Counted from the first letter of the stretch, positions 33,443 through 42,407 are shown. The stretch is DNA of 64,000 bases from Stenotrophomonas sp. ZAC14D1_NAIMI4_1 (GCF_003086775.1 NZ_CP026001.1:3686125-3750124), one strand, 5' to 3'. Made by a program: numbers and translations. Notes: generated from the letters alone by a model not told the origin.

Positions 33443-34684
33443 ATGAAGCCCATGCCGCACGACCACGACCACTGCAACCACCTGCCCGGCGAAGCCTGTT
33501 CCGGCGACCACGCGCACGACACCGCGCCGCGCCTGGTACCGCCACCGCTGTCGCTGTACGTGCACCTGCCGTGGTGCGTGCGCAAGTGCCCGTACTGCGA
33601 TTTCAACTCGCACCAGGCCAAGGGCGAGCTGCCGTTCGAGGCCTACATCGACGCCCTGCTGCGCGACCTTGACCAGGACCTGCCGCTGGTCTGGGGCCGG
33701 GTGGTGCACAGCGTGTTCTTCGGTGGCGGCACGCCCAGCCTGTTCCCGCCGGAAGCCATCGACCGCTTCCTGCAGCAGGCCAGCGCGCGCCTGCGCTTCG
33801 CGCCCAATGCCGAGATCACCCTGGAAACCAACCCGGGTACCGCCGAGCACGGCCGCTTCGACCGCTACCGCGCGGCCGGCGTGAACCGCCTCAGCTTCGG
33901 CATCCAGAGCTTCGACGATGCCGCGCTGAAGCGCCTGGGCCGCATCCACGACAGTGGCGAAGCCGAGCGCGCGGTGAAGATGGCGCAGGACGCCGGCTAC
34001 GACAATTTCAACATCGACCTGATGTACGCACTGCCGGAACAGACCCTGGCCGGTGCCGAGGCCGACCTGGAGCGCGCGTTCGCGCTGCAGCCGGCACACA
34101 TCTCGCACTACCAGCTGACCCTGGAACCGAACACCGTGTTCTTCGCGCGGCCGCCGCAGGGCATCCCCGACGAGGACCATGCCTGGGACATGCAGGAACA
34201 CTGCCAGGCGCTGCTGGCACAGGCCGGTTTCGGCCAGTACGAAGTGAGCGCCTATGCCCGCCCCGGCCGGCAGAGCGCGCACAACCTGAACTACTGGCGC
34301 TTCGGCGATTACCTGGGCATCGGCGCCGGCGCGCACGGCAAGATCAGTTCCGGTGCCGAGGAACACGTGCTGCGGCGCTGGAAGCTCAAGCACCCGCAGG
34401 CCTACATGGACAGCGCCGGCAGCCCGGCCTCGTTCGGTGGCGACGACGTGATCGCGGCCGACCGCCTGCCCTTCGAGTACATGCTGAACCTGCTGCGCCT
34501 GCATGAAGGCTTCGGCCTGCGCGATTTCGAGTCGCGCACCGGCCTGCCGCGCAGCGTGCTGGATGCGCCGCTGGCCGAGGCCGTGCAGCGCGGCTGGCTG
34601 ACCGTGGCCAATGGCCATGTGCAGCCCACCGAGCTGGGCCGCCGCTTCACCAATGATGTGGTGAGCCTGTTCCTGGAGGATTGA
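33443..34684 (+). CDS. hemW: Radical SAM heme chaperone HemW
   Basis: A 413-residue relative of coproporphyrinogen III oxidase HemN that binds heme and is thought to pass it to target proteins. The cluster motif is C45-V-R-K-C49-P-Y-C52; GGGTPSLF, ETNPGT, RLSFGIQSF and the C-terminal HemN domain are present. HemW proteins have this three-Cys motif without the extra Cys of HemN. The N-terminal 30 residues are rich in His, Asp and Cys (HDHDHCNHLPGE), unusual for the family. No ribosome site precedes the ATG: a SMAG palindrome does. A start at the second ATG (33452) is possible. Confidence 0.9.
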   Translation: MKPMPHDHDHCNHLPGEACSGDHAHDTAPRLVPPPLSLYVHLPWCVRKCPYCDFNSHQAKGELPFEAYIDALLRDLDQDLPLVWGRVVHSVFFGGGTPSLFPPEAIDRFLQQASARLRFAPNAEITLETNPGTAEHGRFDRYRAAGVNRLSFGIQSFDDAALKRLGRIHDSGEAERAVKMAQDAGYDNFNIDLMYALPEQTLAGAEADLERAFALQPAHISHYQLTLEPNTVFFARPPQGIPDEDHAWDMQEHCQALLAQAGFGQYEVSAYARPGRQSAHNLNYWRFGDYLGIGAGAHGKISSGAEEHVLRRWKLKHPQAYMDSAGSPASFGGDDVIAADRLPFEYMLNLLRLHEGFGLRDFESRTGLPRSVLDAPLAEAVQRGWLTVANGHVQPTELGRRFTNDVVSLFLED

Positions 34685-34841
34685 TCCTCCTGCGTCGCAC
34701 CCGCCGGGCACGGCCCGGCCGCTGGCCGGCCTTCGCTGCGTTTGAACGGGTGCCCACCGCAGAAAGTCCTCAAGTAGCGCCCGCGGCTGCCGACACGGTA
34801 GATTCCCATGTCGATCCGCGGGAATCCCGGAACTGCTCCCG

Positions 34842-37118
34842 ATGTCTGCCGCTTTCCCTTTTGCCACCCCTGACAGCGCGCGCCTGGCCGCCGCAGACCT
34901 TCCCCCACGCGTGCGCGAGCTGCTGGGTGAACTGCTGGTGCTGTGCCGGCATGTGCTGACCGCCCCGCTGATCCTCACCGTGGAAGCGGCCGAACAGGCG
35001 TTGCTGCACGATGCCGACCACGCCCGCAACCCGCAGATGCAGGCCGAGCTGCTGGCCCAGCGTGGCCAGCTGCATGCGTTCGCCGGCACCTTCTGCGAGC
35101 GCATGCTCGATGCGCTGGCCGACAGCCTGGTGCAGCTGCGCGCGCCGCAGGACATCGCGCCGGCGGCCGCACCCGCCCGCCCGCCGGGCCTGCTGGGGCT
35201 GTCGCTGGTGGATGACCACGAAGTGGACCGCACCCTGGTGCTGACCGAGATGGTGCGCCGGGAGAACCAGCGTTCGGGCAATGCGCTGAACCTGCTGGGC
35301 CAGCGCCTTGCGGTGCTGGCCGCCGCCCCCGCGTTCGACAACGACACCCTGCCACTGGCACCGCAGGCGCTGTGCGCCCTGGTGCGGCGCCTGGCCGAAC
35401 AGGATGGCCTGAGCGCGGAACTGCAGCTGGCGCTCTACCGCAGCTTCGAACGCCAGCTGCTGGAACGCCTCGGCGACGTCCTGGAGCGCTCCAACACCCT
35501 GCTGGCGCAGCACGGCGTGCTGCCCGGCCTGGTCTACACCCCGTACCTGGCACGGTCGTCCAGCACCCGCCGGATCATCACCCAGTCCGTCGGCGGCGGT
35601 CGCACGACGCAGCCCGCGCCGCGCTCGGCCGAACCGCTGACCGGCTGGAGCGGCTCGGGCCGCGCCGGTTCGTGGTCGGCGCTGATGCAGAACGCCTTCG
35701 CCGATGCCACGCCGCCGGGAGCGCCCAACCCGGAACTGACCACGCCACCGGCCAACCTGCTGCACGACCTGCTGCAACAGGCGCGGCATGCCGCACCGAT
35801 GGCCATCGAACCGCCCTCGGTGCCCAGCGGGCTGGTGGATGCCGTGCTGGCGCGCCTGCAGGCACAGGCCGGTGCCGCCACCAGCATCACCGACCTGCAG
35901 ACCGCGGTGACCGCGCAGCTGCGCAGCGAGCACGGTGCGCAGGCCCAGCTGGCCAGCCATGACCGCGACCACCTGGACCTGCTGCGCCTGCTGCTGCAGC
36001 AGGTGCAGCAGCAACAGCGCCCCGACCCCGTCCCGGCCGCCCTGCTGGCCCGCCTGCAGGTGCCGCTGGCACGCGCGGCGATGGCCGACCCCGCCTTCTT
36101 CGTGCGCGACGAACACCCTGCACGCGAACTGCTCAACACCATCGCCGAAGCCGGCGCCAACTGGCTGGGCGATGACGATGTGGACCCGCAGCTGATGCAG
36201 CGGCTGGCGCAGAGCGTGCAGGGCCTGCTGGGCCAGGACGCACGCACGCCGGAGGCATTTGCGGCGGCCAACGAGGAAATCCAGCAGCACCAGCGCGCCG
36301 CCGCCCACCGTGCCGAGCTGGCCGAACGCCGCCATGTCGAGGCAGCGCGCGGCAAGGAACGGCTGGCCCTGGCCCGCCGCGAAGCCAGCGCGCAGATCGA
36401 CCAGCAGTGCCAGGCACAGGAACCGCCGCGCTTCGTGCAGACCCTGCTGCGCGAGGCCTGGGCCGACGCGCTGACCCTGACCCGGCTGCGCCATGGCGAT
36501 GACTCGGCGCAGTGGCAGGAGCGCCTGCAGCAGACCGAACGCATTGCAGCCGTCACCGCCGCACCGGCCGAGGCCGACAGCGTGCCCGACGCGCCGCTGG
36601 CCGCGGAAGTGGAAGCGGCCCTGCTGCAGGTCGGCTACCACCCCGAGGAAGCTTCGGCGGTCGCCCGTCGCCTGGCCACGCCCGGCGGCGAAGACGAGCA
36701 CACCTCACGCACCGAGCTGAGCGCGCGCCTGAAGGCACGTGCACGCCTGGGCGAGCATGCGGCGCCCCATACCGGCGCTCACGCCGCCGCACCGCGCACG
36801 GCGGCCGAACAGGCCAGCCATGACCAGCTGACCAGCCTGCCCTTCGGCAGCTGGTTCGACCTGGCCGACGAGGACGGCAGCGTGCGCCGCCAGCGACTGT
36901 CCTGGTACAGCCTGCTGACCGGCCACGTGTTGTTCGTCAATCCGCGCGGGCAGAAGAGCAGCGAAACCGACCTGGATACGCTGGCCCGGCAGATGGCCGC
37001 TGGCCGGGCGCAGCTGGTCACCGAAGAAAAAGGCCGCCTGGTCGACCGCGCGTGGCAGGCCAGCCTGTCGGCCCTGCGCGCGTTGGCCGGTCGCCGCCGC
37101 CAGGAGCCTGACGCATGA
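34842..37118 (+). CDS. DUF1631 family protein
   Basis: A 758-residue, mostly helical soluble protein. The N-terminal part (LPPRVRELLGELLVLCRHVL...LRAPQ) and the C-terminal segment LPFGSWFDLADEDGSVRRQR, then GHVLFVNPRGQKSSE, fit the DUF1631 family, found in gamma- and betaproteobacteria and often near PilZ genes. The C-terminal segment looks like a PilZ-related beta fold without the Arg motif. Function is unknown. The stop overlaps the start of a PilZ gene by 4 nt, so a role tied to c-di-GMP is plausible (inference). Confidence 0.82.
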   Translation: MSAAFPFATPDSARLAAADLPPRVRELLGELLVLCRHVLTAPLILTVEAAEQALLHDADHARNPQMQAELLAQRGQLHAFAGTFCERMLDALADSLVQLRAPQDIAPAAAPARPPGLLGLSLVDDHEVDRTLVLTEMVRRENQRSGNALNLLGQRLAVLAAAPAFDNDTLPLAPQALCALVRRLAEQDGLSAELQLALYRSFERQLLERLGDVLERSNTLLAQHGVLPGLVYTPYLARSSSTRRIITQSVGGGRTTQPAPRSAEPLTGWSGSGRAGSWSALMQNAFADATPPGAPNPELTTPPANLLHDLLQQARHAAPMAIEPPSVPSGLVDAVLARLQAQAGAATSITDLQTAVTAQLRSEHGAQAQLASHDRDHLDLLRLLLQQVQQQQRPDPVPAALLARLQVPLARAAMADPAFFVRDEHPARELLNTIAEAGANWLGDDDVDPQLMQRLAQSVQGLLGQDARTPEAFAAANEEIQQHQRAAAHRAELAERRHVEAARGKERLALARREASAQIDQQCQAQEPPRFVQTLLREAWADALTLTRLRHGDDSAQWQERLQQTERIAAVTAAPAEADSVPDAPLAAEVEAALLQVGYHPEEASAVARRLATPGGEDEHTSRTELSARLKARARLGEHAAPHTGAHAAAPRTAAEQASHDQLTSLPFGSWFDLADEDGSVRRQRLSWYSLLTGHVLFVNPRGQKSSETDLDTLARQMAAGRAQLVTEEKGRLVDRAWQASLSALRALAGRRRQEPDA

Positions 37119-37489
37119 GCCAGCTACCGCCGCAGGACACCCGCCGCGCACCGCGCCGCCAGGTGTCCGACCTGGTCCCGGTCACCGACCAGATGCGCGA
37201 CAGCGTGGTGGGCCGGCTGGGCAATGTGTCCGAAACCGGCATGCTGATGCTGGCCAGCCAGCCCCTGCGCGACGACGCGCTGTACCAGCTGCGCTTCCCG
37301 CTGCCGCTGGGCGATGGCCGCAGCGCAGCCATCGATGTGGGCGTGCACCTGCTGTGGAGCGAGCCGGCGCATGCCCCGGGCCAGAGCTGGGCTGGGTTCC
37401 GCTTCCTGACCCTGTCGCGCGAACATCGGCATCTGCTGCGCGCCTGGATCGGCGAGGACAGCGACGAGGCGCCGGTTTCGACAGGCTGA
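37115..37489 (+). CDS. PilZ domain protein
   Basis: A 124-residue single PilZ domain, the common c-di-GMP receptor fold. RRAPRRQVSDLVPVTDQM supplies the RxxxR-type N-terminal Arg cluster and VGRLGNVSETGMLMLA matches the D/NxSxxG motif (NVSETG). Overlap of 4 nt with the DUF1631 gene indicates coupled translation. The target process is not shown by sequence. Confidence 0.85.
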   Translation: MSQLPPQDTRRAPRRQVSDLVPVTDQMRDSVVGRLGNVSETGMLMLASQPLRDDALYQLRFPLPLGDGRSAAIDVGVHLLWSEPAHAPGQSWAGFRFLTLSREHRHLLRAWIGEDSDEAPVSTG

Positions 37490-37564
37490 GTGCCGGTTCC
37501 TGCACAGCGGTTTTCTGCGGTATGCGGCAGAATCTAGGGCCGTTTTCCGTGTCGAGCCACCGCA

Positions 37565-38896
37565 ATGATCCAGCAAGACCCTGGCGCCCTGTATTCCGAC
37601 CACCTGGCCGTGCTGTGCCGACGCGCCGAACAGGCGCTGGCACGCGGCGGCTTCGACCACCTGGTGGTGCCCAGCGGCACCCTGCACTACCAGGTGTTCG
37701 ACGATCGTGACTACCCGTACGCGGTGAACCCGCAGTTCAAGGCGTGGCTGCCGCTCACCCGCGTGCCCAACAGCTGGGTGGTGTTCACCCCGGGCAAGCG
37801 TCCGGCGGTGATCTTCCACCAGCCGTTCGACTACTGGCACGTGGTGCCGGACGCGCCCAGCGGCTGGTGGGTGGAGCACTTCGACATCCACATCATCCGC
37901 AAGCCGGAAGACGCGCTGGCCCTGCTGCCGGCCGATCCGGCGCGCTGCGCGATCCTGGGCGAGCCGCAGAGCGCGCTGGGGACTTACGTGCCGAACAACC
38001 CGGCGCCGGTGGTGAACCATCTGGAATGGCACCGCGCCTGCAAGACGCCGTACGAAATCGCGCTGATGCGCCAGGCGCAGGTACTGGGCGTACGCGGCCA
38101 TCGTGCTGCCGAAGCCGCGTTCCGCAATGGTGCCGATGAATTCAACATCCACATGGCCTACTGCCAGGCCGTGGGCCAGGATGCCAATGAACTGCCGTAC
38201 GGCAACATCGTTGCGCTGAACGAACACGCTGCGGTGCTGCACTACACCGAGCTGGGCCGCACGGCGCCGCAGCCGCTGCGCAGCTTCCTGATCGATGCCG
38301 GCGCCAGCGCGCATGGCTACGCCAGCGACATCACCCGCACCTATGCGGCCAAGGGCCACGACGAGTTTGCCGCGATGATCGACGCGGTGGACGCGGCCCA
38401 GCAGCAGATGTGCGCGGCGGTGCGTGCCGGCTTCGACTACAAGCAGCTGCACGTGGACGCGCATCTTTCGCTGATGGGCGTGCTGAAGGATTTCGGCGTC
38501 ATCAAGGTATCGCCGCAGACCGCGCTGGAGACCGGCGTCAGCGCCGCGTTCTTCCCGCACGGCATCGGCCACCTGATCGGCCTGCAGGTGCACGACGTGG
38601 CCGGTTTCGCGGCCAGTGAAGAAGGCGGCCGCATCGAGCGCCCGGCCGGCCACCCCTACCTGCGCCTGACCCGCGTGCTGGAACCGGGCATGGTGGTGAC
38701 GATCGAGCCGGGCCTGTACTTCATCGACATGCTGCTGGACGAAGTGAAGGCCGCCGGCCATGGCGATGCGATCAACTGGGACCGCGTGGATTTCTTCCGC
38801 CCGTATGGCGGCATCCGCATCGAGGACGAGGTGCTGTGCACCGAGGGCGAAGCAGACAACCTGACGCGCCCGGAGTTTGCTGCAGCCAACGGCTGA
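37565..38896 (+). CDS. pepQ: Xaa-Pro dipeptidase (prolidase)
   Basis: A 443-residue metallopeptidase that splits X-Pro dipeptides; PepQ relatives also hydrolyse some organophosphates. The C-terminal pita-bread domain has the dinuclear metal ligands: DAGASAHGYASDITRTYA (two Asp), FPHGIGHLIGLQVHDVAG (His), LEPGMVVTIEPGLYF (Glu) and YGGIRIEDEVL (Glu). The N-terminal creatinase domain is intact. Followed by a long repeat block. Confidence 0.94.
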   Translation: MIQQDPGALYSDHLAVLCRRAEQALARGGFDHLVVPSGTLHYQVFDDRDYPYAVNPQFKAWLPLTRVPNSWVVFTPGKRPAVIFHQPFDYWHVVPDAPSGWWVEHFDIHIIRKPEDALALLPADPARCAILGEPQSALGTYVPNNPAPVVNHLEWHRACKTPYEIALMRQAQVLGVRGHRAAEAAFRNGADEFNIHMAYCQAVGQDANELPYGNIVALNEHAAVLHYTELGRTAPQPLRSFLIDAGASAHGYASDITRTYAAKGHDEFAAMIDAVDAAQQQMCAAVRAGFDYKQLHVDAHLSLMGVLKDFGVIKVSPQTALETGVSAAFFPHGIGHLIGLQVHDVAGFAASEEGGRIERPAGHPYLRLTRVLEPGMVVTIEPGLYFIDMLLDEVKAAGHGDAINWDRVDFFRPYGGIRIEDEVLCTEGEADNLTRPEFAAANG

Positions 38897-38936
38897 GCCC
38901 CTCGTGGTTGGGTGCTGAATTCAAAATGCCGCGCTT

Positions 38937-39040
38937 GGCGGGGCGGGATGGGTTCGCGGGGGACGCCGTGAACCCATCCCTGGGGGCTTGGCCGCAGCAT
39001 CCATGCCGCGGACACCCCCGCGAACCCACCCCGCCCCGCC
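38937..39040. repeat. Long hairpin element, copy B
   Basis: Two 26-base arms (GGCGGGGCGGG, then TGGGTTCGCGGGGG) with one mismatch, around a loop with CCGTGAACCCATCCCTGGGG and GCATCCATGC. The tag TCTGACAGTTTCC follows the right arm. Confidence 0.85.
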
Positions 39041-39141
39041 TCTGACAGTTTCCGTGCGCGTCCAACCACGGAAACATAAAAAAAAGATCAAGAGCGGGTC
39101 GCTCGCTGCGCTCGCTCTGTGTCGACCAAGGTCGACACCTA

Positions 39142-39586
39142 CCAGTAGATCCACGCCATGCGTGGATGATTCATTCGATACCTGACAGATGTGCCGACCA
39201 ACGGTCGGCACCCACCAACAGCCACCGTTGCCAGTAGATCCACGCCATGCGTGGATGATTCACTCGATACCTGACAGATGTGCCGACCAACGGTCGGCAC
39301 CCACCAACAGCCACCGTTGCCAGTAGATCCACGCCATGCGTGGATGATTCATTCGATATCTGACAGATGTGCCGACCAACGGTCGGCACCCACCAACAGC
39401 CACCGTTGCCAGTAGATCCACGCCATGCGTGGATGATTCACTCGATATCTGACAGATGTGCCGACCAACGGTCGGCACCCACCAACCGCCGCGCGTGCCA
39501 GTAGATCCACGCCATGCGTGGATGATTCATTCGATACCTGACAGATGTGCCGATCAACGGTCGGCACCCACCAACGGCGACCGGCC
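39142..39586. repeat. Five tandem 89-bp repeats made of two palindromes each
   Basis: Units start at 39142, 39231, 39320, 39409 and 39498, exactly 89 bases apart. Each holds GTAGATCCACGCCATGCGTG (SMAG-like) and TGCCGACCAACGGTCGGCA with GTGGG after it on the minus strand. Units differ at only a few bases (for example ATTCATTC or ATTCACTC); the 3' part of unit 4 and all of unit 5 diverge most. The near identity suggests recent expansion. Confidence 0.95.
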
Positions 39587-39596
39587 AACTGTCAGA

Positions 39597-39688
39597 GGCG
39601 GGGCGGTGTGGGTGGGCACCATGGATGGCGCCATCGAGCCCCCATGGATGGGTTTACGGCGTGTCCTGACCACCCACACCGCCCCGCC
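39597..39688. repeat. Long hairpin element, copy C (opposite orientation)
   Basis: Perfect 19-base arms (GGCGGGGCGGTGTGGGTGG). Read on the minus strand the loop has ACGCCGTAAACCCATCCATG and the tag CTCTGACAGTT, so it is copy B's relative turned round. Copies B and C bracket the 89-bp array. Confidence 0.85.
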
Positions 39689-39720
39689 ATCCCACGGATA
39701 GCCCGCTTTTGCTGTTGAGG

Positions 39721-39745
39721 TTGCCGGCCAGCGGCCGGCACTACC
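39721..39745 (-). repeat. SMAG-type GTAG palindrome
   Basis: TTGCCGGCCAGCGGCCGGCA followed by CTACC, the standard unit on the minus strand, 36 bases from the pepP stop. Confidence 0.85.
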
Positions 39746-39780
39746 GCAGGTGCAGGGCTGCAAGCCCTGCAAACAAACCC

Positions 39781-41109
39781 TCAACCCGCCATCACCGCTT
39801 CAATCTCGTCGGCACTACGCGCCAATCCTTCGGTCAGCACGCGATGGCCGTCATCGGTAATCAGCACGTCGTCCTCGGTGCGGATGCCGATACCGCGCCA
39901 GCGCGGCTCCACCGTCGTGTCGTCGGCGCCGACGTACAGCCCCGGCTCGATGGTGAACGCCATGCCCGGCTCCAGCAGGCGCGAATCGCCGGCCAGGCGG
40001 TAGTCGCCCACGTCATGCACGTCCAGCCCGATCCAATGCCCGGTCTTGTGCCGGTAGAACCGCTGGTACAGGCCCTCGGACAGGTTTTTCTCCAGCGTGC
40101 CCTTCAGCAGGCCCAGCCGCAGCAGGCCCTCGGTCAGGGTCTGCACCGCCGCCAGGTGGCCGGTCTCGTAGGCCACGCCCGGCTTGGCCTGGGCCAGCGC
40201 CGCCGCCTGTGCTTCACCCACCAGATCGTGCAGCGCGCGCTGCTCGGCACTGAAACGACCGTTCACCGGGAACGTCCGGGTGATGTCGCTGGCGTAGCCG
40301 CGGTACTCGGCACCGGCATCGATCAGCACCAGCTCGCCATCGCGCGACCGAGCGTTGTTGTCGCGGTAATGCAGGATGCAGCCGTTGCGGCCAGCGCCCA
40401 CGATGCTGCAGTAGGCCGGCACGGCGTCGTTGGCGCGGAACACGCGCTCCAGTTCGGCCTGCAGTTCGTACTCGTGGATGCCCGCCTTCGCCGCGCGCAT
40501 TGCTGCCAGGTGCGCACGCACGCTGATCTGCGCCGCGTGGTGCATCAGCGCCACCTCCGCACCGGATTTGAACAGGCGCTGTTCGTGCAGCAGGTGGCCC
40601 AGTTCCAGGAACTCATGCGGCGGTTGCGCACCGTGGCGCACCTGCGAACGCACGCGGTTGACCCAGCCGATCAGCTTCAGGTCGAAGTCCGCATCGCGGC
40701 CGAAGTGGTAATAGACACGCGACCGCCCTTCCAGCAGGCCCGGCAGGATGTCGTCCAGGTCGTCGATCGGGTAGGCATCGTCCATGCCGTACTGCGCCAC
40801 CGCGCCTTCCTGGCCGGCGCGACCGCCGTCCCAGGCCTCGCGTTCGGCATCGCGCTCGCGGCAGAACAGGATCACCTCGCCGTGGCGACGGCCGGGAATC
40901 AGCACCAGCACCGCTTCCGGCTCGGGGAAGCCGCTGAGGTACTGGAAATCCGAATCCTGGCGGTACGGGTAATGCGTATCCAGGCTGCGCACCTTCTCCG
41001 ATGCGGCCGGCAGCACCAGGATCGCGTCATCGCCGGCCATGTCCATCAACTGGCGGCGGCGACGCTTGTACTCGCCGGCCGCGATGCCGGTGCGCTGCTT
41101 GATGTCCAT
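39781..41109 (-). CDS. pepP: Xaa-Pro aminopeptidase P
   Basis: Removes N-terminal residues that precede proline. The 442 residues include the creatinase N-domain (RRRQLMDMAGDDAILVLPAA) and the metal ligands in LIDAGAEYRGYASDITRTFP, HKTGHWIGLDVHDVGDY and LEPGMAFTIEPGLYVG. It overlaps the UPF0149 stop by one base; the pair pepP-ygfB is conserved in Gammaproteobacteria. Confidence 0.96.
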   Translation of the reverse strand: MDIKQRTGIAAGEYKRRRRQLMDMAGDDAILVLPAASEKVRSLDTHYPYRQDSDFQYLSGFPEPEAVLVLIPGRRHGEVILFCRERDAEREAWDGGRAGQEGAVAQYGMDDAYPIDDLDDILPGLLEGRSRVYYHFGRDADFDLKLIGWVNRVRSQVRHGAQPPHEFLELGHLLHEQRLFKSGAEVALMHHAAQISVRAHLAAMRAAKAGIHEYELQAELERVFRANDAVPAYCSIVGAGRNGCILHYRDNNARSRDGELVLIDAGAEYRGYASDITRTFPVNGRFSAEQRALHDLVGEAQAAALAQAKPGVAYETGHLAAVQTLTEGLLRLGLLKGTLEKNLSEGLYQRFYRHKTGHWIGLDVHDVGDYRLAGDSRLLEPGMAFTIEPGLYVGADDTTVEPRWRGIGIRTEDDVLITDDGHRVLTEGLARSADEIEAVMAG

Positions 41110-41657
41110 CAGTTCAGGCGCTGGCGGTGGCGCGCGGCCAGCACCACGTCACCGTGCAGCAGCAGCACCGCCACGCGGATGAACTCCTCGATCTCGGACA
41201 GGGCTTCGTCGTCGTCCTCGCCACCGGCCTCGAAATCCTCGCTGGAGGCACGGGCCAGGCTGGCCATGTCGGTCAGCGCTTCCTCGCCCTCTTCGGACAG
41301 GGTCGGGCGGCGGCCGCCGCTACCCAGGCCGAAGCCACCGAGGAAGCTGCGGGTCCAGGCAAACATCGCGTCGGCCTGCGCGGCCACGTCGTCGTTGTCG
41401 GTCAGCAGCAGCTCGAAGGCGAAGTCGCGGTCTTCCAGCTGCTTGATGGTGGCCTCCAGCAGCTGCGCCAGCGCACTGCCGTCAGCCACCGGGGCCAGGT
41501 TGTCGTCGGCCAGCACGCGTGCCGGCCAGTCATTGCCGGGGGCGCCGCCGGCCGCCAGCCAGCCGCACAGGCCGCCATGCAGCTCGGCAGCGGTGGCGCC
41601 CAGGCCCAGTTCCTGGCTGGCGCGGGAAACGTCGTCGACGGAGGGAAGTTCGGTCAT
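41109..41657 (-). CDS. ygfB: UPF0149 (YgfB/YecA) family protein
   Basis: A 182-residue acidic helical protein. LGLGATAAELHGGLCGWLAA and SEIEEFIRVAVLLL are family hallmarks. In Pseudomonas aeruginosa YgfB has been linked to control of ampDh3 and beta-lactam resistance; whether that holds here is unknown. Transcribed with pepP and divergent from the TIGR02449-zapA pair. Confidence 0.93.
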   Translation of the reverse strand: MTELPSVDDVSRASQELGLGATAAELHGGLCGWLAAGGAPGNDWPARVLADDNLAPVADGSALAQLLEATIKQLEDRDFAFELLLTDNDDVAAQADAMFAWTRSFLGGFGLGSGGRRPTLSEEGEEALTDMASLARASSEDFEAGGEDDDEALSEIEEFIRVAVLLLHGDVVLAARHRQRLN

Positions 41658-41808
41658 CGTGCGGCTCGTTCGTAAGGGAAACCCGGGGCGCGCACGCGCG
41701 CGCCCGTGAGCCCGCTAGTGTAGCAACCCAACCGGCTCCTCCTCGTGGCGGCCCGGCCCTGCTGCGGCAACGCTTGACCGCCCTTGCCCGGCTTGCCTAT
41801 CGTGCGGC

Positions 41809-42030
41809 ATGGAACCCGCCGATCCCCTTGCCCAGTTGCAGGCCTTCGCCGCCCGCGTGGAAGCGTTGCTCGAACGCAACCAGCGCCTGGCCGAGGAGAA
41901 CCGCAGCCTGCGCCACCAGCAGGAACAGCTGGTGGCCGAGCGCTCGACGCTGCTGGCCAAGAACGAGCAGGCACGCTCGCGGGTGGAAGCGATGATCAGC
42001 CGGCTCAAATCCCTGGAGCAGCACACATGA
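41809..42030 (+). CDS. TIGR02449 family coiled-coil protein
   Basis: A 73-residue protein that is nearly all coiled coil (LQAFAARVEALLERNQRLAE, then SRVEAMISRLKSLEQHT). This short family lies directly upstream of zapA in Xanthomonads and pseudomonads and resembles ZapB in size and structure, so a part in cell division is plausible but inferred. Its TGA overlaps the zapA ATG (ATGA). Confidence 0.88.
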   Translation: MEPADPLAQLQAFAARVEALLERNQRLAEENRSLRHQQEQLVAERSTLLAKNEQARSRVEAMISRLKSLEQHT

Positions 42031-42323
42031 GCGCCGAACCGGTCAGTGTCCGCATCCTCGATCGTGAATACACGGTGGGCGTGGGTGGCGATGAACGCGA
42101 CAGCCTGATGGCCGCCGCGCGCCTGCTCGATGCGCGCATGCGCGAGATCCGCGGCAGCAACCGCATGGCCGCGGTCGACCGGGTGGCGGTGCTGGCCGCG
42201 CTCAACCTGGCCCACGAGCTGCAGCAGCTGCGGGATGAGAATGCCCGCCAGGCCGTGGCCCTGCAGCAGACCCTGGCCGATCTGAACCGGCGCCTGGACC
42301 GGGCGATCGACAGCAGCACGTGA
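42027..42323 (+). CDS. zapA: Cell division protein ZapA
   Basis: A 98-residue FtsZ-bundling protein at the division ring. The N-terminal globular part (VSVRILDREYTVGVGGDERD) and the C-terminal coiled coil (QQLRDENARQAVALQQTLAD) match the family. Translationally coupled to the upstream coiled-coil gene and followed by 6S RNA. Confidence 0.95.
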   Translation: MSAEPVSVRILDREYTVGVGGDERDSLMAAARLLDARMREIRGSNRMAAVDRVAVLAALNLAHELQQLRDENARQAVALQQTLADLNRRLDRAIDSST

Positions 42324-42407
42324 GAAGGGTGTGCGTCGCGCCTTTTCATAACTGAATTGGCACGTACTGTTGCCGACGAACGGCCTATCCAGATCGCGCG
42401 TGCTGGC

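Larger units (their letters stand above)
38897..39780. other. Gene-free repeat block between pepQ and pepP
   Basis: An 884-base gap between convergent peptidase genes, made almost wholly of repeats: long hairpin B (38937-39040), a SMAG palindrome (39119-39141), five 89-bp tandem units (39142-39586), long hairpin C (39597-39688) and a SMAG palindrome (39721-39745). Short frames inside simply follow the 89-bp period and are not genes. Confidence 0.9.

Noticed and set aside
39142..39586. CRISPR array
   Set aside because: Units are directly joined, whole-unit repeats without unique spacers; each unit is made of two palindromes. No cas genes nearby.
39171..39588. Three short minus-strand frames encoding near-identical 72-79 residue peptides
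   Set aside because: They merely follow the 89-base tandem period (89 is not a multiple of three, so frames break and restart) and lack ribosome sites.
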